The notes: generated by a model from the sequence alone, not told the origin. A stretch of 64,000 bases of DNA from Planctomycetota bacterium (GCA_029550525.1 JAKPHF010000050.1:1-64000), one strand, 5' to 3'; counted from the stretch's first letter, positions 23,701-32,140 are shown. Numbers and translations: made by a program.

Positions 23701-23966
23701 CGCCGTCTCCCGGGAACGCAATGAAACGTCGCCGCCTCGGCGCGGAGAACCGCTCTCGGCAGTGCGCGCGCACTTCCTGTCTGATTCATCGGCTTGAGGA
23801 CCGATATACCTGCACTTGGAAGTGACGAGGAAGCCCCGCAGAGACGCCGCGGACAGGAAAAGCTTGGGGACAGACAGTTACCGGACGCGGATCTGAGCCG
23901 GGCACACAACGGCACCCGGGCCAAGATCCGCTGGCCGGCCGGCATAGCTTGTAGAGCCGTACGGGC

Positions 23967-24122
23967 TCAGGTGCCCAGGAGCACGCTGCTGATCAGGCTC
24001 GTGACCACGGTCGTGGCCAGAGACGAAACAAGGGGAGCGAGAATGGCGTCGCACCCGGTCGCGGTCTGGAAGACGGTGCCGCCGCACAGGGCCGCAAATG
24101 CGATCCATCGCACTTTGGTCAT
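23967..24122 (-). CDS. small exported Cys peptide 1 (51 aa)
   Basis: Not a family I can name. The 51-residue product has a short basic start (MTKVRW), a hydrophobic stretch to about residue 20, and VFQTATGC with Cys at 24. A second hydrophobic, Ser/Thr/Val-rich segment follows to the end. AAGGAG lies 6 nt before ATG, which supports translation. The Gln before the Cys recurs in six neighbours. The motif is not a canonical lipobox, so it may be an uncleaved or Sec-cleaved membrane peptide. It is the last of three such genes on this strand before fliD. Confidence 0.7.
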   Translation of the reverse strand: MTKVRWIAFAALCGGTVFQTATGCDAILAPLVSSLATTVVTSLISSVLLGT

Positions 24123-24245
24123 GAGCAACTCCTTCGGGAAGTTCGGACGAACGGGCAGATGGACGTCCACCCGCCCGCGCATCGCCTGATTCTGATTCTG
24201 CCGAGCCCAACGAGGATCGGCGAGCGGCCCACCATCGAGGGCGAG

Positions 24246-24512
24246 CTAATTCGTGGTGGCGTCTCCGCCACCGCCGCCCGGCCAAACCGTCCCGCACTGA
24301 CCGGGGATGGTACAGGTCGGATCGAGGTTCCAGTTCGGGAAGTCGGTCGTGAGCAAATCGTACTCGGCCGGGTCGCAGTTGAAGATCGTGCCGCAAGGAT
24401 TGATCGTGTGCGTGACCTTCTCAGCCACACCCGTGCAGGTGAAATTGAACTGCATTCCGGCAACAAGCACGAAAAGGACCTGCACAATGCGTTGAAGATG
24501 CTTTCGGGTCAA
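24246..24512 (-). CDS. small exported Cys-rich peptide 2 (88 aa)
   Basis: Unrecognised family. Translation is assigned to TTG at 24512 because GAGGTG lies 5 nt upstream and it yields a complete export signal: basic MTRKHLQR, hydrophobic IVQVLFVLVAG, then MQFNFTC with Cys at 26. Four further cysteines (40, 46, 67, 73) could make two disulfides outside the cytoplasm. The C-terminus is a run of five glycines and DATTN. Its layout parallels the 95-residue neighbour upstream (FNC/FDC and a Gly-rich tail), suggesting duplication. Both probably share the promoter at 24964-24992. Confidence 0.68.
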   Translation of the reverse strand: MTRKHLQRIVQVLFVLVAGMQFNFTCTGVAEKVTHTINPCGTIFNCDPAEYDLLTTDFPNWNLDPTCTIPGQCGTVWPGGGGGDATTN

Positions 24513-24587
24513 GGTGACACCTCATTGGGTCATCGTTCGGCCCCACGCTGCGGTCGGGCCGTCCGCAAGGTCAGAATCGGCACCCGA

Positions 24588-24875
24588 TTACTGCTGCTGG
24601 TCGGTGCCGCCCCCGCCGGTGGCACTGCAATCGACGAACAAGTCGTCGGCGGTGCTGTTCGGATCGCCACACGGCTGGACGATGCCGCCGAAGAATCCGC
24701 TCTGGCAATCGAAAATGTAACAGAAGTCGATCGAGGTCAGCACGCCGTTTTCCACCAACCGGGGAAAGGTACCGTACGCATTGTTCTGCGTGGTGCAGGT
24801 GACCTGTTGAAACAGCGTACCGGCCATCAGCGCCGCCGTCAGCCACCGCAAACCCCGCGCGAGTTGCTGTGCCAT
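24588..24875 (-). CDS. small exported Cys-rich peptide 3 (95 aa)
   Basis: Unrecognised family. The 95 residues begin with MAQQLARGLRW, a hydrophobic segment, and GTLFQQVTC with Cys at 27. Four more cysteines (52, 57, 69, 83) and a terminal GGGGTDQQQ follow. GAGGAG lies 9 nt before the ATG, and a convincing promoter lies about 90 bp upstream. The Cys layout and Gly tail resemble the next gene downstream, so the two look like diverged copies. The exported part is acidic and polar and could fold with disulfides. No catalytic motif is visible. Confidence 0.75.
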   Translation of the reverse strand: MAQQLARGLRWLTAALMAGTLFQQVTCTTQNNAYGTFPRLVENGVLTSIDFCYIFDCQSGFFGGIVQPCGDPNSTADDLFVDCSATGGGGTDQQQ

Positions 24876-24963
24876 GAAACGGAACTCCTCGTGAGCAAGT
24901 CGAGTGCTTCTGTGGAAGGCAACCACGTCGGGCGGAAACGGGCAATCGTTCCAGCCGGACGGC

Positions 24964-24992
24964 AGTATACGTCTGCCCAAGTGTATTCGCAA
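24964..24992 (-). promoter_or_regulatory. promoter for the three-gene small-peptide unit
   Basis: TTGCGA and TATACT separated by 17 nt on the minus strand, with expected transcription start about 80 nt before the 95-residue peptide gene. No comparable promoter was found before the next two small genes. Confidence 0.6.
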
Positions 24993-25071
24993 CTGGTCGC
25001 GGAGGGTTTCGGGCAGCCAGCCGGATAACCGGCGGGTCGGCCCGGTGGGCAGCCCGTCCGGCGATCCCCGG

Positions 25072-26229
25072 TCAGTCGCCCGGGCTGCCCTGGATGATCC
25101 ACGCCTCGTTGCAGGCGATATGGTCGATCCGCTTGCGCCCCACCGAGAAGAGAATGTGGACGAGGCCGTCGGATGTCTGGATCACGCTGGGATAGCTGCA
25201 GTTCTCCGTCCCGTCCACGAGCAAGCGACGACAAGGCCAGGTTGCTCCGCCGTCCGCGGACAAGGCCGCGGTGAGTCGCACACGTTCAGCCGGACTGTCA
25301 TTATAGACCAGCAGCAGGTTGCCGCCGGCCAACTGAACGATCGCGGCGGGACTGGCCGGGTTGGGGAACCCGCTGTCCTGCGGCTCGGACCAGGTCCTGC
25401 CGCCGTCGCTTGAGCCCATGACCCACAGCCAGCCCTTTTCCGTATTCCGCATGACAGCGACGAACCGGCCCTCGGGAAGAACGGCCACCGAGGGCTGGAT
25501 GGCCGGCGGCGTCGTGGCGATAGCTCCCAGGAGCGTCCATTGGCGGCCATCCGCCGACGCGTACATGAGCGATCGCTGCAGGAGGTCATCGTAAGCGGGC
25601 AGCAGGAGATCACCTGTTGCCGTGCGCACCGGAGGAAATCGAACGTTCGCCCCCACTGGCCCCGGCAATGCGACCGGCTCGGACCAACTCTTGCCCCGGT
25701 CGGCAGAATCCTGCATGGCGATGTGGGCTGTGGACCACAGTCCGGGCACGACGGCCTGGAACAGCAACACCCGCTCACCTTCGCTGTAGAGCACGGGGTT
25801 GCCGTCGCCGACCGGCCGATCGATGTGGAGCCAGGGCGTCTGCCAATCTTCCTGTCCAGGCGATCGCCGGGACATATATATGGCCGAGCCGTCCAGTTCG
25901 TGCGGTCCCGAATAGGCGTACCAGGCGGCCAGCAGCTCGCCGTCGGGAAAGACTGTGATGGTCGCGGCATGGACGCCGGCGTGCTCGGGCGCGGCGTGCA
26001 CGACGGGCCGGCGGTTGAAAACGGGTTGGCCGCCGGAAACCGGAAGCACCGGCTCAAGGGTGGAATCATTGAACACGATTGGGGGCCCGTCCCCAATAAG
26101 CGACGTCCCGAGCCACTGGATACATCCGGGGCAAGCGGCCGCACCGAACATCAACACTGCGAGCCCCCGCCCAACGGCCTTCGGGCACCAGCTTCGGCCG
26201 CCGTGAAATCTACGATCGGAGTAGCTCAT
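25072..26229 (-). CDS. BNR/Asp-box repeat sialidase-like exported protein
   Basis: Predicted six-bladed beta-propeller hydrolase or binding protein, 385 residues. Asp-boxes are visible as SADRGKSWSEP, SSDGGRTWSEP and SADGGATWP, with further blades before and after. The N-terminus has a basic stretch, a hydrophobic segment (GLAVLMFGAAA) and CPGC, consistent with a secreted or lipid-anchored protein. The architecture is like exo-alpha-sialidase-domain proteins common in planctomycetes; the catalytic Tyr and Arg triad was not assigned, so specificity is unknown. AAGGA lies about 8 nt before the ATG. It sits between two groups of small exported-peptide genes, downstream of a strong terminator. 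Confidence 0.85.
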   Translation of the reverse strand: MSYSDRRFHGGRSWCPKAVGRGLAVLMFGAAACPGCIQWLGTSLIGDGPPIVFNDSTLEPVLPVSGGQPVFNRRPVVHAAPEHAGVHAATITVFPDGELLAAWYAYSGPHELDGSAIYMSRRSPGQEDWQTPWLHIDRPVGDGNPVLYSEGERVLLFQAVVPGLWSTAHIAMQDSADRGKSWSEPVALPGPVGANVRFPPVRTATGDLLLPAYDDLLQRSLMYASADGRQWTLLGAIATTPPAIQPSVAVLPEGRFVAVMRNTEKGWLWVMGSSDGGRTWSEPQDSGFPNPASPAAIVQLAGGNLLLVYNDSPAERVRLTAALSADGGATWPCRRLLVDGTENCSYPSVIQTSDGLVHILFSVGRKRIDHIACNEAWIIQGSPGD

Positions 26230-26280
26230 GTCGCATCCTTGTCGAGCGAACGTCGGGATCAGCCCCGATGCGGTCATTAT

Positions 26281-26327
26281 CGCGGGTAAAAACAAAAATG
26301 GACAACTCCCGTTGCCGGGAATTGTCC
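26281..26327 (-). terminator. intrinsic terminator ending the four-gene peptide cluster
   Basis: Minus-strand stem of 12 bp with one mismatch (26300-26327, loop TTGC on the plus strand), followed at once by ATTTTTGTTTTT. This is the clearest rho-independent terminator in the window. It separates the upstream small-peptide genes from the sialidase-like gene. Confidence 0.85.
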
Positions 26328-26437
26328 TCTCTATACCGCTTCCGCGAATCGTCGCGTCGCCTGATGGCGGCACCATCGATTCGGCTGCCCCATCGGGCAC
26401 AGCGACGATCCGCGGAGTTCAGGTCAGAGTCGTTCGA

Positions 26438-26614
26438 TCAGAAGAAGCCGCCGATGATCGGCAGATTCTGGAGGAACTCGACCGGGCTGGGGACGGTCGG
26501 GATAATGGTCAGGCCATTGCCACCGAAGCCACCCTGGGTCGAGGTGCAGGGAGCCTGCATGAGGTAGACGGACGACATGCTGGCGACCGTCAGGACTTTC
26601 ATAAAGCGCTTCAT
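26438..26614 (-). CDS. small exported Cys peptide 4 (58 aa)
   Basis: Unrecognised family. The 58-residue product starts MKRFMKVLTV, has a hydrophobic stretch ending VYLMQAPC (Cys 23), and then a Gly/Asn/Pro-rich tail GGFGGNGLTIIPTVP with a hydrophobic end IIGGFF. GGAG lies 8 nt before the ATG. The Gln three residues before the Cys matches the pattern of its neighbours. It is the last gene before a strong terminator, so it ends the upstream four-gene unit. Confidence 0.68.
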   Translation of the reverse strand: MKRFMKVLTVASMSSVYLMQAPCTSTQGGFGGNGLTIIPTVPSPVEFLQNLPIIGGFF

Positions 26615-26751
26615 CTTCAGATCTCCATTTCTTGTTAGTAGTTGGCGGCCCTCAGCGCGAGCCCCGCACTGCCGATTCCGGCGGCCTGGGCTCTACACGT
26701 AGATCGGCCGCAGCCAACGAAGCAAGGCCAAGAACGACCTCGCATCGCGTC

Positions 26752-26913
26752 TCAGCTGAAGATATCCTCGCGGAGGATAGCCGTGATGATGCGCGACCAG
26801 CTGCCGGCGTCAGTGTTGTAGAAGAAGTTGCCGCCGAAGCAGCCACCGAGCTGGAACAGGGTGGCGCCCGTCGCCGCTGCCAAATAGGACCACATTCGTA
26901 AACGCTTGAGCAT
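26752..26913 (-). CDS. small lipoprotein-like peptide 5 (53 aa)
   Basis: Unrecognised family. The 53 residues start MLKRLRMWSY; a hydrophobic segment leads to ATLFQLGGC, a good lipobox with Cys at 25. The predicted mature part is only 29 residues (CFGGNFFYN onward) and aromatic and polar. AAGGAGG lies 6 nt before ATG, a very strong ribosome site for so small a gene. It closely matches the 46-residue peptide two genes upstream around QLGGC. Confidence 0.75.
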   Translation of the reverse strand: MLKRLRMWSYLAAATGATLFQLGGCFGGNFFYNTDAGSWSRIITAILREDIFS

Positions 26914-27030
26914 TGCAAGCCTCCTTGTTTGTCGAATCATCCGGCATCGACGAGACCCAAGGCCTCAGACATTGACGCCGGTGTTACTGGCGGCTCTCCC
27001 GGGATCCCCCGGGCCGCCACACGTTACTCG

Positions 27031-27156
27031 TCAGTTGACGACCGAGAGAATCGCGTTCTGCAGGATGAAGTCGGCCAGGCAGGCGCCGAGGTTCAGGGCC
27101 GCCAGCGTCGAGCCTGCAAGAACCAAGCCCCACTTAACCCAAGTCTTCTTCGACAT
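27031..27156 (-). CDS. small lipoprotein-like peptide 6 (41 aa)
   Basis: Unrecognised family and the shortest gene here. MSKKTWVKWG is followed by a hydrophobic stretch and AALNLGAC, a lipobox with Cys at 26. The mature part would be 16 residues, LADFILQNAILSVVN after the Cys, with the look of an amphipathic helix. AGGAG lies 6 nt before ATG. Length, start and the residue before the lipobox (Asn for Gln) align it with the peptide gene just upstream. Confidence 0.72.
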   Translation of the reverse strand: MSKKTWVKWGLVLAGSTLAALNLGACLADFILQNAILSVVN

Positions 27157-27266
27157 TTCTTTCTCCTAGTTCTGAATGTAGGCCAAGGATTTAGGCCTCT
27201 GGGTCTTCACGATACCAAACCAGAACGACTGGCCGGTCCGCGTGACCGCTCAGCTCGTGGCCTGTC

Positions 27267-27407
27267 TCAATCAAACAGGTTGCCGATCACGACGTACTGG
27301 ACCACCCGCTGGTACCAGTCATTACCCAGGCAACCACCCAACTGCAGTGCCGACAGCGTGGCAACGGCTGTCAACAATGCACCCTTGAGCCTGCTCCACT
27401 TGGACAT
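27267..27407 (-). CDS. small lipoprotein-like peptide 7 (46 aa)
   Basis: Unrecognised family. MSKWSRLKGA begins a signal-peptide-like region ending SALQLGGC, a canonical lipobox with Cys at 26. The 21-residue mature tail (LGNDWYQRVVQYVVIGNLFD after the Cys) could form an amphipathic helix. AAAGGAGG lies 6 nt before ATG. It is the first gene of a four-gene series (gaps 110, 117 and 137 bp) ending at the terminator near 26300. A small hairpin (GGCCTCC/GGAGGCC) lies 30 bp upstream in the leader. Confidence 0.75.
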   Translation of the reverse strand: MSKWSRLKGALLTAVATLSALQLGGCLGNDWYQRVVQYVVIGNLFD

Positions 27408-27636
27408 TGCGTGCCTCCTTTAGAAGGGAACAAGTCGGCCTCCCAACTGGAGGCCATCGAGGTGCCATTCTTCCGGCTTCCGTCGCCGGATGCACCCCCA
27501 CAACCAAACTTAACTCCGATTGCATTCGCCGAGCCGCGCCGACTCGGACTCACGTTCTTGTTTCAGGCTGGCGGTGATGGGTTCCGCCATGCCCCTTCGA
27601 GCTCAGCCGCGCCGCTGGCTCTATTGGGGCGGAATC

Positions 27637-28719
27637 TTAACCTTTTTCCTTTGCTTTGCAAGTGCCATCTTGGAAAAATTGTTCGATGACCTCTTGCGTA
27701 ACCGGTCGAATAATTCCTTTTTCGGTGATAATCCCTTCGATCAGATTCGCCGGTGTCACATCAAACGCCGGATTATAGCATGCCACACCTTCAGGCACCG
27801 TAACCCTTCCAAAACCCTTACTGATCTCGTCGGCCGGCCGTTCTTCGATGGGAATCGCCGTGCCATCGGCTGTCGCAAGGTCGAAGGTGGACAGCGGTGC
27901 CGCGACGTAGAACGGCACGTTATGGGCCCGGGCCAGCACGGCAACGCTGTAAGTGCCGATTTTATTGGCCGTATCGCCATTTCGGGCGATCCGATCGGCC
28001 CCGGTCACAACCAGGCTCACCTTCCCCTGCCGCATGAGCAGTCCGGCCATGTTATCGCAGATGACCGTCACGTCGATGCCGGCCTGTGCCAATTCCCAGG
28101 CAGTCAACCGGGCTCCCTGGAGCAACGGCCGAGTCTCATCCGCGTAGACGAGAAACCGTCTGCCGGCTTCTCGGGCGGCGTACATGATGGCCAGGGCCGT
28201 GCCATACTCGGCCGTCGCCAGCCCGCCTGCGTTGCAGTGGGTCAATACACCGGCACCCTCTTGGATCAGATGCTGGCCCGCCTGGCCGATGGCCCAGCAG
28301 GTGGCGGCATCCTCGTCACGGATGGCCTGGGCCTCGGCCAGCAAGCGTGCTTTGATCGCATCCACGGGCATCGTCCGAACGGACTCAGCCACCCGCTTCA
28401 TGCGGTCCAGGGCCCAAAACAGGTTGACTGCCGTGGGCCGGCATCGGCTCAGGTAGTCGCATGCTTCTCCCAGCTTTTCAAAGAGCGTGGCGGTGGTCGG
28501 AGCCTTTCGGATTCCCAAAACCACGCCGTATGCGGTCGCGACGCCGATCGCCGGCGCCCCACGGACCCGCAGGTTGCGAATGGCCTCCCACAGGGGTTCG
28601 ATTTCCTCGCAGGTGACCACCCGGCATTCGCCCGGCAGGAGGGTCTGATCAATCAGACGAAGCTGTCCGTCGAGGCCGCCGACCCACTCTATCGTCTTGT
28701 AGCGAATCGGCTTAACCAC
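27637..28719 (-). CDS. mtnA: S-methyl-5-thioribose-1-phosphate isomerase
   Basis: Methionine-salvage enzyme converting 5-methylthioribose-1-phosphate to methylthioribulose-1-phosphate. The 360-residue protein shows [30 protein letters not shown] (active-site Cys) and [16 protein letters not shown], all MtnA features. The GTG start at 28719 overlaps the end of purE by 8 nt and has AGGAG about 10 nt upstream, implying coupling. Related eIF2B-like proteins lack the HCNAG context, so the assignment is firm. No other salvage gene lies beside it. Confidence 0.93.
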   Translation of the reverse strand: MVKPIRYKTIEWVGGLDGQLRLIDQTLLPGECRVVTCEEIEPLWEAIRNLRVRGAPAIGVATAYGVVLGIRKAPTTATLFEKLGEACDYLSRCRPTAVNLFWALDRMKRVAESVRTMPVDAIKARLLAEAQAIRDEDAATCWAIGQAGQHLIQEGAGVLTHCNAGGLATAEYGTALAIMYAAREAGRRFLVYADETRPLLQGARLTAWELAQAGIDVTVICDNMAGLLMRQGKVSLVVTGADRIARNGDTANKIGTYSVAVLARAHNVPFYVAAPLSTFDLATADGTAIPIEERPADEISKGFGRVTVPEGVACYNPAFDVTPANLIEGIITEKGIIRPVTQEVIEQFFQDGTCKAKEKG

Positions 28720-29215
28720 CGCGCAGCCGCTCCTGCAAAGCTTGGCAGTTTTTATCGACCGATTCGGCCTGTTTACTTTTGAAATTCTTGAGCCGGTCGC
28801 GCAATTTCGGCACACTCGGGGCCAGGATCTGCGCCGCCAGGATGGCCGCATTCCGGGCGCCGGCCGAGCCGATCGCCACCGTGGCGACGGGCACGCCGGG
28901 GGGCATCTGGACCATGCTCAGCAGGCTGTCGATGCCCTGGAGCGGGGCTGAGGCGACCGGAATGCCGATGACCGGCCGAATGGTATACGCCGCCACCGCA
29001 CCGGGGAGAGCCGCGGCCATGCCGGCCGCCGCGATGAACACGCCGACGCGGTCCTCGGCAGACAGCACGTATTCCCGCAACTTGTCCGGCGTCCGGTGAG
29101 CGGAGAGCACCTGCACCTCGACGTCGATCTCGAACTCCTGCAACTGGTGGTAGCAGGGCTCGATCGTAGGCCAGTCGGAGTGACTGCCGAGGATAATGGC
29201 AGCGGTCGTACCCAT
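28712..29215 (-). CDS. purE: N5-carboxyaminoimidazole ribonucleotide mutase (PurE class I)
   Basis: Purine-biosynthesis enzyme that rearranges N5-CAIR to CAIR. It has 167 residues. The signature [21 protein letters not shown] at the start, LSAHRTP with the catalytic His, and [18 protein letters not shown] are intact. The start MGTTAAI is preceded by a modest GGGAAG. No purK accompanies it here; the downstream partner is mtnA with 8-nt overlap. purC lies about 14 kb away. Confidence 0.95.
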   Translation of the reverse strand: MGTTAAIILGSHSDWPTIEPCYHQLQEFEIDVEVQVLSAHRTPDKLREYVLSAEDRVGVFIAAAGMAAALPGAVAAYTIRPVIGIPVASAPLQGIDSLLSMVQMPPGVPVATVAIGSAGARNAAILAAQILAPSVPKLRDRLKNFKSKQAESVDKNCQALQERLRGG

Positions 29216-29264
29216 CAGTTCGCTTCCCTTGTGCGGCCCCCGATCATGAGTTGCCGTATCCCGC

Positions 29265-29292
29265 ATTCTAGTGACGTTTGCACTCCTGGCAA
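29265..29292 (-). promoter_or_regulatory. promoter for purE-mtnA
   Basis: TTGCCA and TAGAAT with a 16-nt spacer on the minus strand, about 50 bp before purE. It lies in the 330-bp divergent gap (29216-29545) between purE and the GH9 gene. I saw no convincing promoter for the plus-strand gene there. Confidence 0.55.
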
Positions 29293-29545
29293 TTCCGCCG
29301 GTCGGCTCACGCCCGGAATTTGGGCCATTCCTGCAGTGCCGATTTAGAACATTTGCTGATATTTCACAGAAATCCAAGCCTGCGGGCCTCTTAGGATGGT
29401 TTACCGCCCCCGCCGTGCCCTTTGCCCGTAACCGTGGACCAGGCAGGTCTGGGTGGCGAATCCCGAGCGGACGGTGCTGTGAGGCCTTAGCGCGGCCAGG
29501 TTTTTCGCGTACGCTCCACGCAACTCATCTGACAGGAGATCACCC

Positions 29546-31228
29546 GTGCACTGCGATCATGGCTCCCGCTATCAGCTAGTGTCTCGCCGTTCGTGTAGAG
29601 CGATGGCCGTCGGGCTCCTCCTGACGTGCGGATCGCTCGCCGCCCAAAACGCACCGCCGTCACCCACCCGCGAGTCGGCTTGGCTGCGGGTCAACCAAGT
29701 CGGCTATCTGCCCGAAGATCCCAAGATCGCGGTCCTGTCGAGCGACCGGCCGCTGACCGGCTCGTTCTCGATCGGCGAGTTCACGGCCGACATCGGCCCC
29801 GACCAGGGCGCGTGGGGACCATTCGCCCACAACTACCGGCTCGACTTCACCGCCTTCACTCAGCCGGGTCGCCACACCTTGCGCTTCGGACCCGACCTTG
29901 CATGCACCGTCAAGATCGGCCCAGACGTTTACGACGGCCTGCCCGACAAGCTCCTGGGCTTCATGCGCCTGCAGCGCTGCGGGCTCAATCCGATCACCGG
30001 TCAGAAGTGCCACCAGGAAGATGCGATCGATACCACCACGGGCGAGCGGCTGAACATGGTGGGCGGCTGGCACGATGCGGCCGACCGGATCAAGCACATG
30101 ATCACCACGACGTACTGCGTGGCGGCTCTCTATCTGGCCGACGCCTATGACGAGGCGCAGCACGGCCGGCTCATGATCGAGAAGATCCACCCCAACGATG
30201 ACGTTATATATGTGCAAGTTGCCGACGACCGGGACCACTCGCCTCCCGAGGCGCTGTGGCATGAGGACCGGACGGACTACGGCTGGGGGCCGGGCGGTCC
30301 GCGATCGGCGTGGCGCGCGACCACACAGCCGGCCGGCCCCAAGTACCAGAACCGCTCGTCGGGACTAGCCAGCCTCGCCGGACGCGCCTCGGCCGCCATG
30401 GCGCTGGCCGGCGACGTCGGCCGCGCCCGGCGCTTGTACGCGATGGCCAAGGCGCATCCCGGCAATGCCATGTCCGTCCCCGTCAAAGCGCCGTATTACT
30501 ACGGTGAAAGCACCTATCACGACGATCTTGAATGGGCGGCCGTCGAGCTGTTCCTGGCCACCGGCGAGCGCCCCTTCCTCGAGGAAGCCATTCAGCACGC
30601 CGACCGCGCGGGTGACAACGTGTGGATGGGCCGTGATCGCCACGGCCATTACGAGTTCTTTCCTTACGTGAATCTCGCCCACTGGCGGTTGTATCCACAC
30701 GTGCCGCCGGAGGTCCAGGTCCGGCTGGCCGGCTATTACCGCAGCGGCCTCGAACGAATAAGAGACATAGCGATCAAGAATCCATACCGTCTGGGCACGC
30801 CGCTGGTCTGGTGCTCGACCAACAACGTCATCGCCCTGGCCACGCAGGCCGTGCTCTACGAGCGGATGACCGGCGACCGGCAGTTCCGCACGCTGGCCGC
30901 CGAAGCCCGCGACTGGATCTTCGGACGCAACCCCTGGGGCGTGTCGTTCGTGATCGGCGTGCCCGAGGACGGAGTCGCCTCGCGTCGGCCGCACCATCTG
31001 TTCTGGAAGCTGGCCGGCATCCTGCCTGTCGGCGGCCTGGTGGACGGACCCGTCTACAAGGACATCAACGACAGCCTGAAGTTCATGCCCTTCGACGACG
31101 ATGCGTACGCTCGCTTCCAGTCGGACATCGGCGTCTACCACGATTGCTACGCCGACTTCTCCACCAACGAGCCCATCATCGACGGCACGGTCTCGCTCCT
31201 GCTGCTGGTGAAGGTGTGGAGCGACTGA
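29546..31228 (+). CDS. glycoside hydrolase family 9 (endoglucanase-like), exported
   Basis: Predicted inverting beta-glucanase, 560 residues. After a signal-like start there is an Ig-like CelD_N domain (about 45-125: WLRVNQVGYLPEDPKIAVL). The (alpha/alpha)6 catalytic domain follows, with GGWHDAAD (173-180, catalytic Asp pair) and, near the end, FGRNPWGVSFVIG and FSTNEPIIDGTV carrying the acid Glu at about 542. The GTG start is supported by AGGAG 7 nt upstream. An SGNH esterase gene follows on the same strand, suggesting polysaccharide breakdown. The exact substrate cannot be inferred. Confidence 0.92.
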   Translation: MHCDHGSRYQLVSRRSCRAMAVGLLLTCGSLAAQNAPPSPTRESAWLRVNQVGYLPEDPKIAVLSSDRPLTGSFSIGEFTADIGPDQGAWGPFAHNYRLDFTAFTQPGRHTLRFGPDLACTVKIGPDVYDGLPDKLLGFMRLQRCGLNPITGQKCHQEDAIDTTTGERLNMVGGWHDAADRIKHMITTTYCVAALYLADAYDEAQHGRLMIEKIHPNDDVIYVQVADDRDHSPPEALWHEDRTDYGWGPGGPRSAWRATTQPAGPKYQNRSSGLASLAGRASAAMALAGDVGRARRLYAMAKAHPGNAMSVPVKAPYYYGESTYHDDLEWAAVELFLATGERPFLEEAIQHADRAGDNVWMGRDRHGHYEFFPYVNLAHWRLYPHVPPEVQVRLAGYYRSGLERIRDIAIKNPYRLGTPLVWCSTNNVIALATQAVLYERMTGDRQFRTLAAEARDWIFGRNPWGVSFVIGVPEDGVASRRPHHLFWKLAGILPVGGLVDGPVYKDINDSLKFMPFDDDAYARFQSDIGVYHDCYADFSTNEPIIDGTVSLLLLVKVWSD

Positions 31229-31391
31229 AGCAGCGATTCACCGTCCGGTCTGCAGCAGGTCATCGGTTACGAGGCATTGCTCAATGCGCTCAACAGAGTC
31301 TGGATCGGATTGTTCCACGCGATCACTCCGAGACGTGCACGACTTGAAGTTTCTTCGTGTGGTGTGGCAGTCTTTCAATCTGGAGCATGAG

Positions 31392-32078
31392 ATGCGCATC
31401 GTATTGACCACGTTGCTGATTCCTTTGGCGTGCGTTTCGTGTACCGCTGTCTCCCCCGGCCAGAAGGCTGCGGACCAGGCGGCGGTTCGGCCGGACCGGT
31501 GGGAGGCGGAGATCGCCAAACTCGAGAAGGCCGACCGCGAGAACCCTCCGCCGCCCGGTGCGGTGGTGTTCGTCGGCAGTTCGTCGGTCCGCCGCTGGAA
31601 GACGCTGAAGGAAGACTTCCCGGGCATACCCGTCATCAACCACGGCTTCGGCGGCTCGCGCATCGCCGACTGCACGCGCTACATTGACCGAATCGTGGTA
31701 CCGTGCCGTCCGCGCATGGTGGTGCTCTACGCGGGCGACAACGACCTGGCGGGCCGGCGAACGCCGACGCAAGTCTTCGAGGACTACCGCGAATTCGTCG
31801 AGCAGGTCCGTCGCAAACTACCGGGCGTGCCGATCGCGTATATCTCCATCAAGCCCAGCCCCGCTCGCCGCAAATACCAGGAGGCCATGCGCGAAGCCAA
31901 TGAGATGATCCGAGCCTATGTCGTGGGTGAGGACGACCTGATTTACATCGACGTGTTCACGCCCATGCTGGGGCCGGACGGCACGCCTCGTCCCGAGTTG
32001 TTCGTCGCCGACCGGCTCCATCTGAGCAAGCAGGGTTACGACCTATGGCGCGAGATTGTCGCTCCCCATCTGAAGTGA
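31392..32078 (+). CDS. SGNH/GDSL-family hydrolase, probable lipoprotein
   Basis: Predicted esterase or acylhydrolase of 228 residues. The SGNH blocks are visible: I as VGSSSVRRW (Ser near 64, with GSS in place of GDS), II as NHGFGGSRI, III as YAGDNDL with Asn 117, and V as DRLH (Asp 207, His 210). The N-terminus has two cysteines (14 and 17) after a hydrophobic run, a likely lipid-anchor signal. GGAG lies 6 nt before ATG. Position downstream of GH9 suggests deacylation of a polysaccharide. Confidence 0.9.
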   Translation: MRIVLTTLLIPLACVSCTAVSPGQKAADQAAVRPDRWEAEIAKLEKADRENPPPPGAVVFVGSSSVRRWKTLKEDFPGIPVINHGFGGSRIADCTRYIDRIVVPCRPRMVVLYAGDNDLAGRRTPTQVFEDYREFVEQVRRKLPGVPIAYISIKPSPARRKYQEAMREANEMIRAYVVGEDDLIYIDVFTPMLGPDGTPRPELFVADRLHLSKQGYDLWREIVAPHLK

Positions 32079-32084
32079 TCGCGG

Positions 32085-32140
32085 AGCCATGGGCTATGAG
32101 CCAGACATTCGGCTGAGAGCTGATAGCTCACACTGCGTGC
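32085..32140. repeat. degenerate GCTATGAGCC/AGCTGATAGCTCAC repeat
   Basis: Short partly palindromic words similar to those after the YeiH-family, transketolase and HlyD genes. They sit just past the esterase gene. Confidence 0.35.

Noticed and set aside
23700-23830. GCCGATGA upstream of fliD as a sigma-28 -10 element
   Set aside because: No TAAA-like -35 at the right distance and the AGCTAAAGCCC element found before two flagellins is absent.
23670-23945. 91-codon minus-strand ORF just upstream of fliD, considered as an eighth small peptide
   Set aside because: It overlaps the fliD start and lacks the basic/hydrophobic/Cys leader and a ribosome site.
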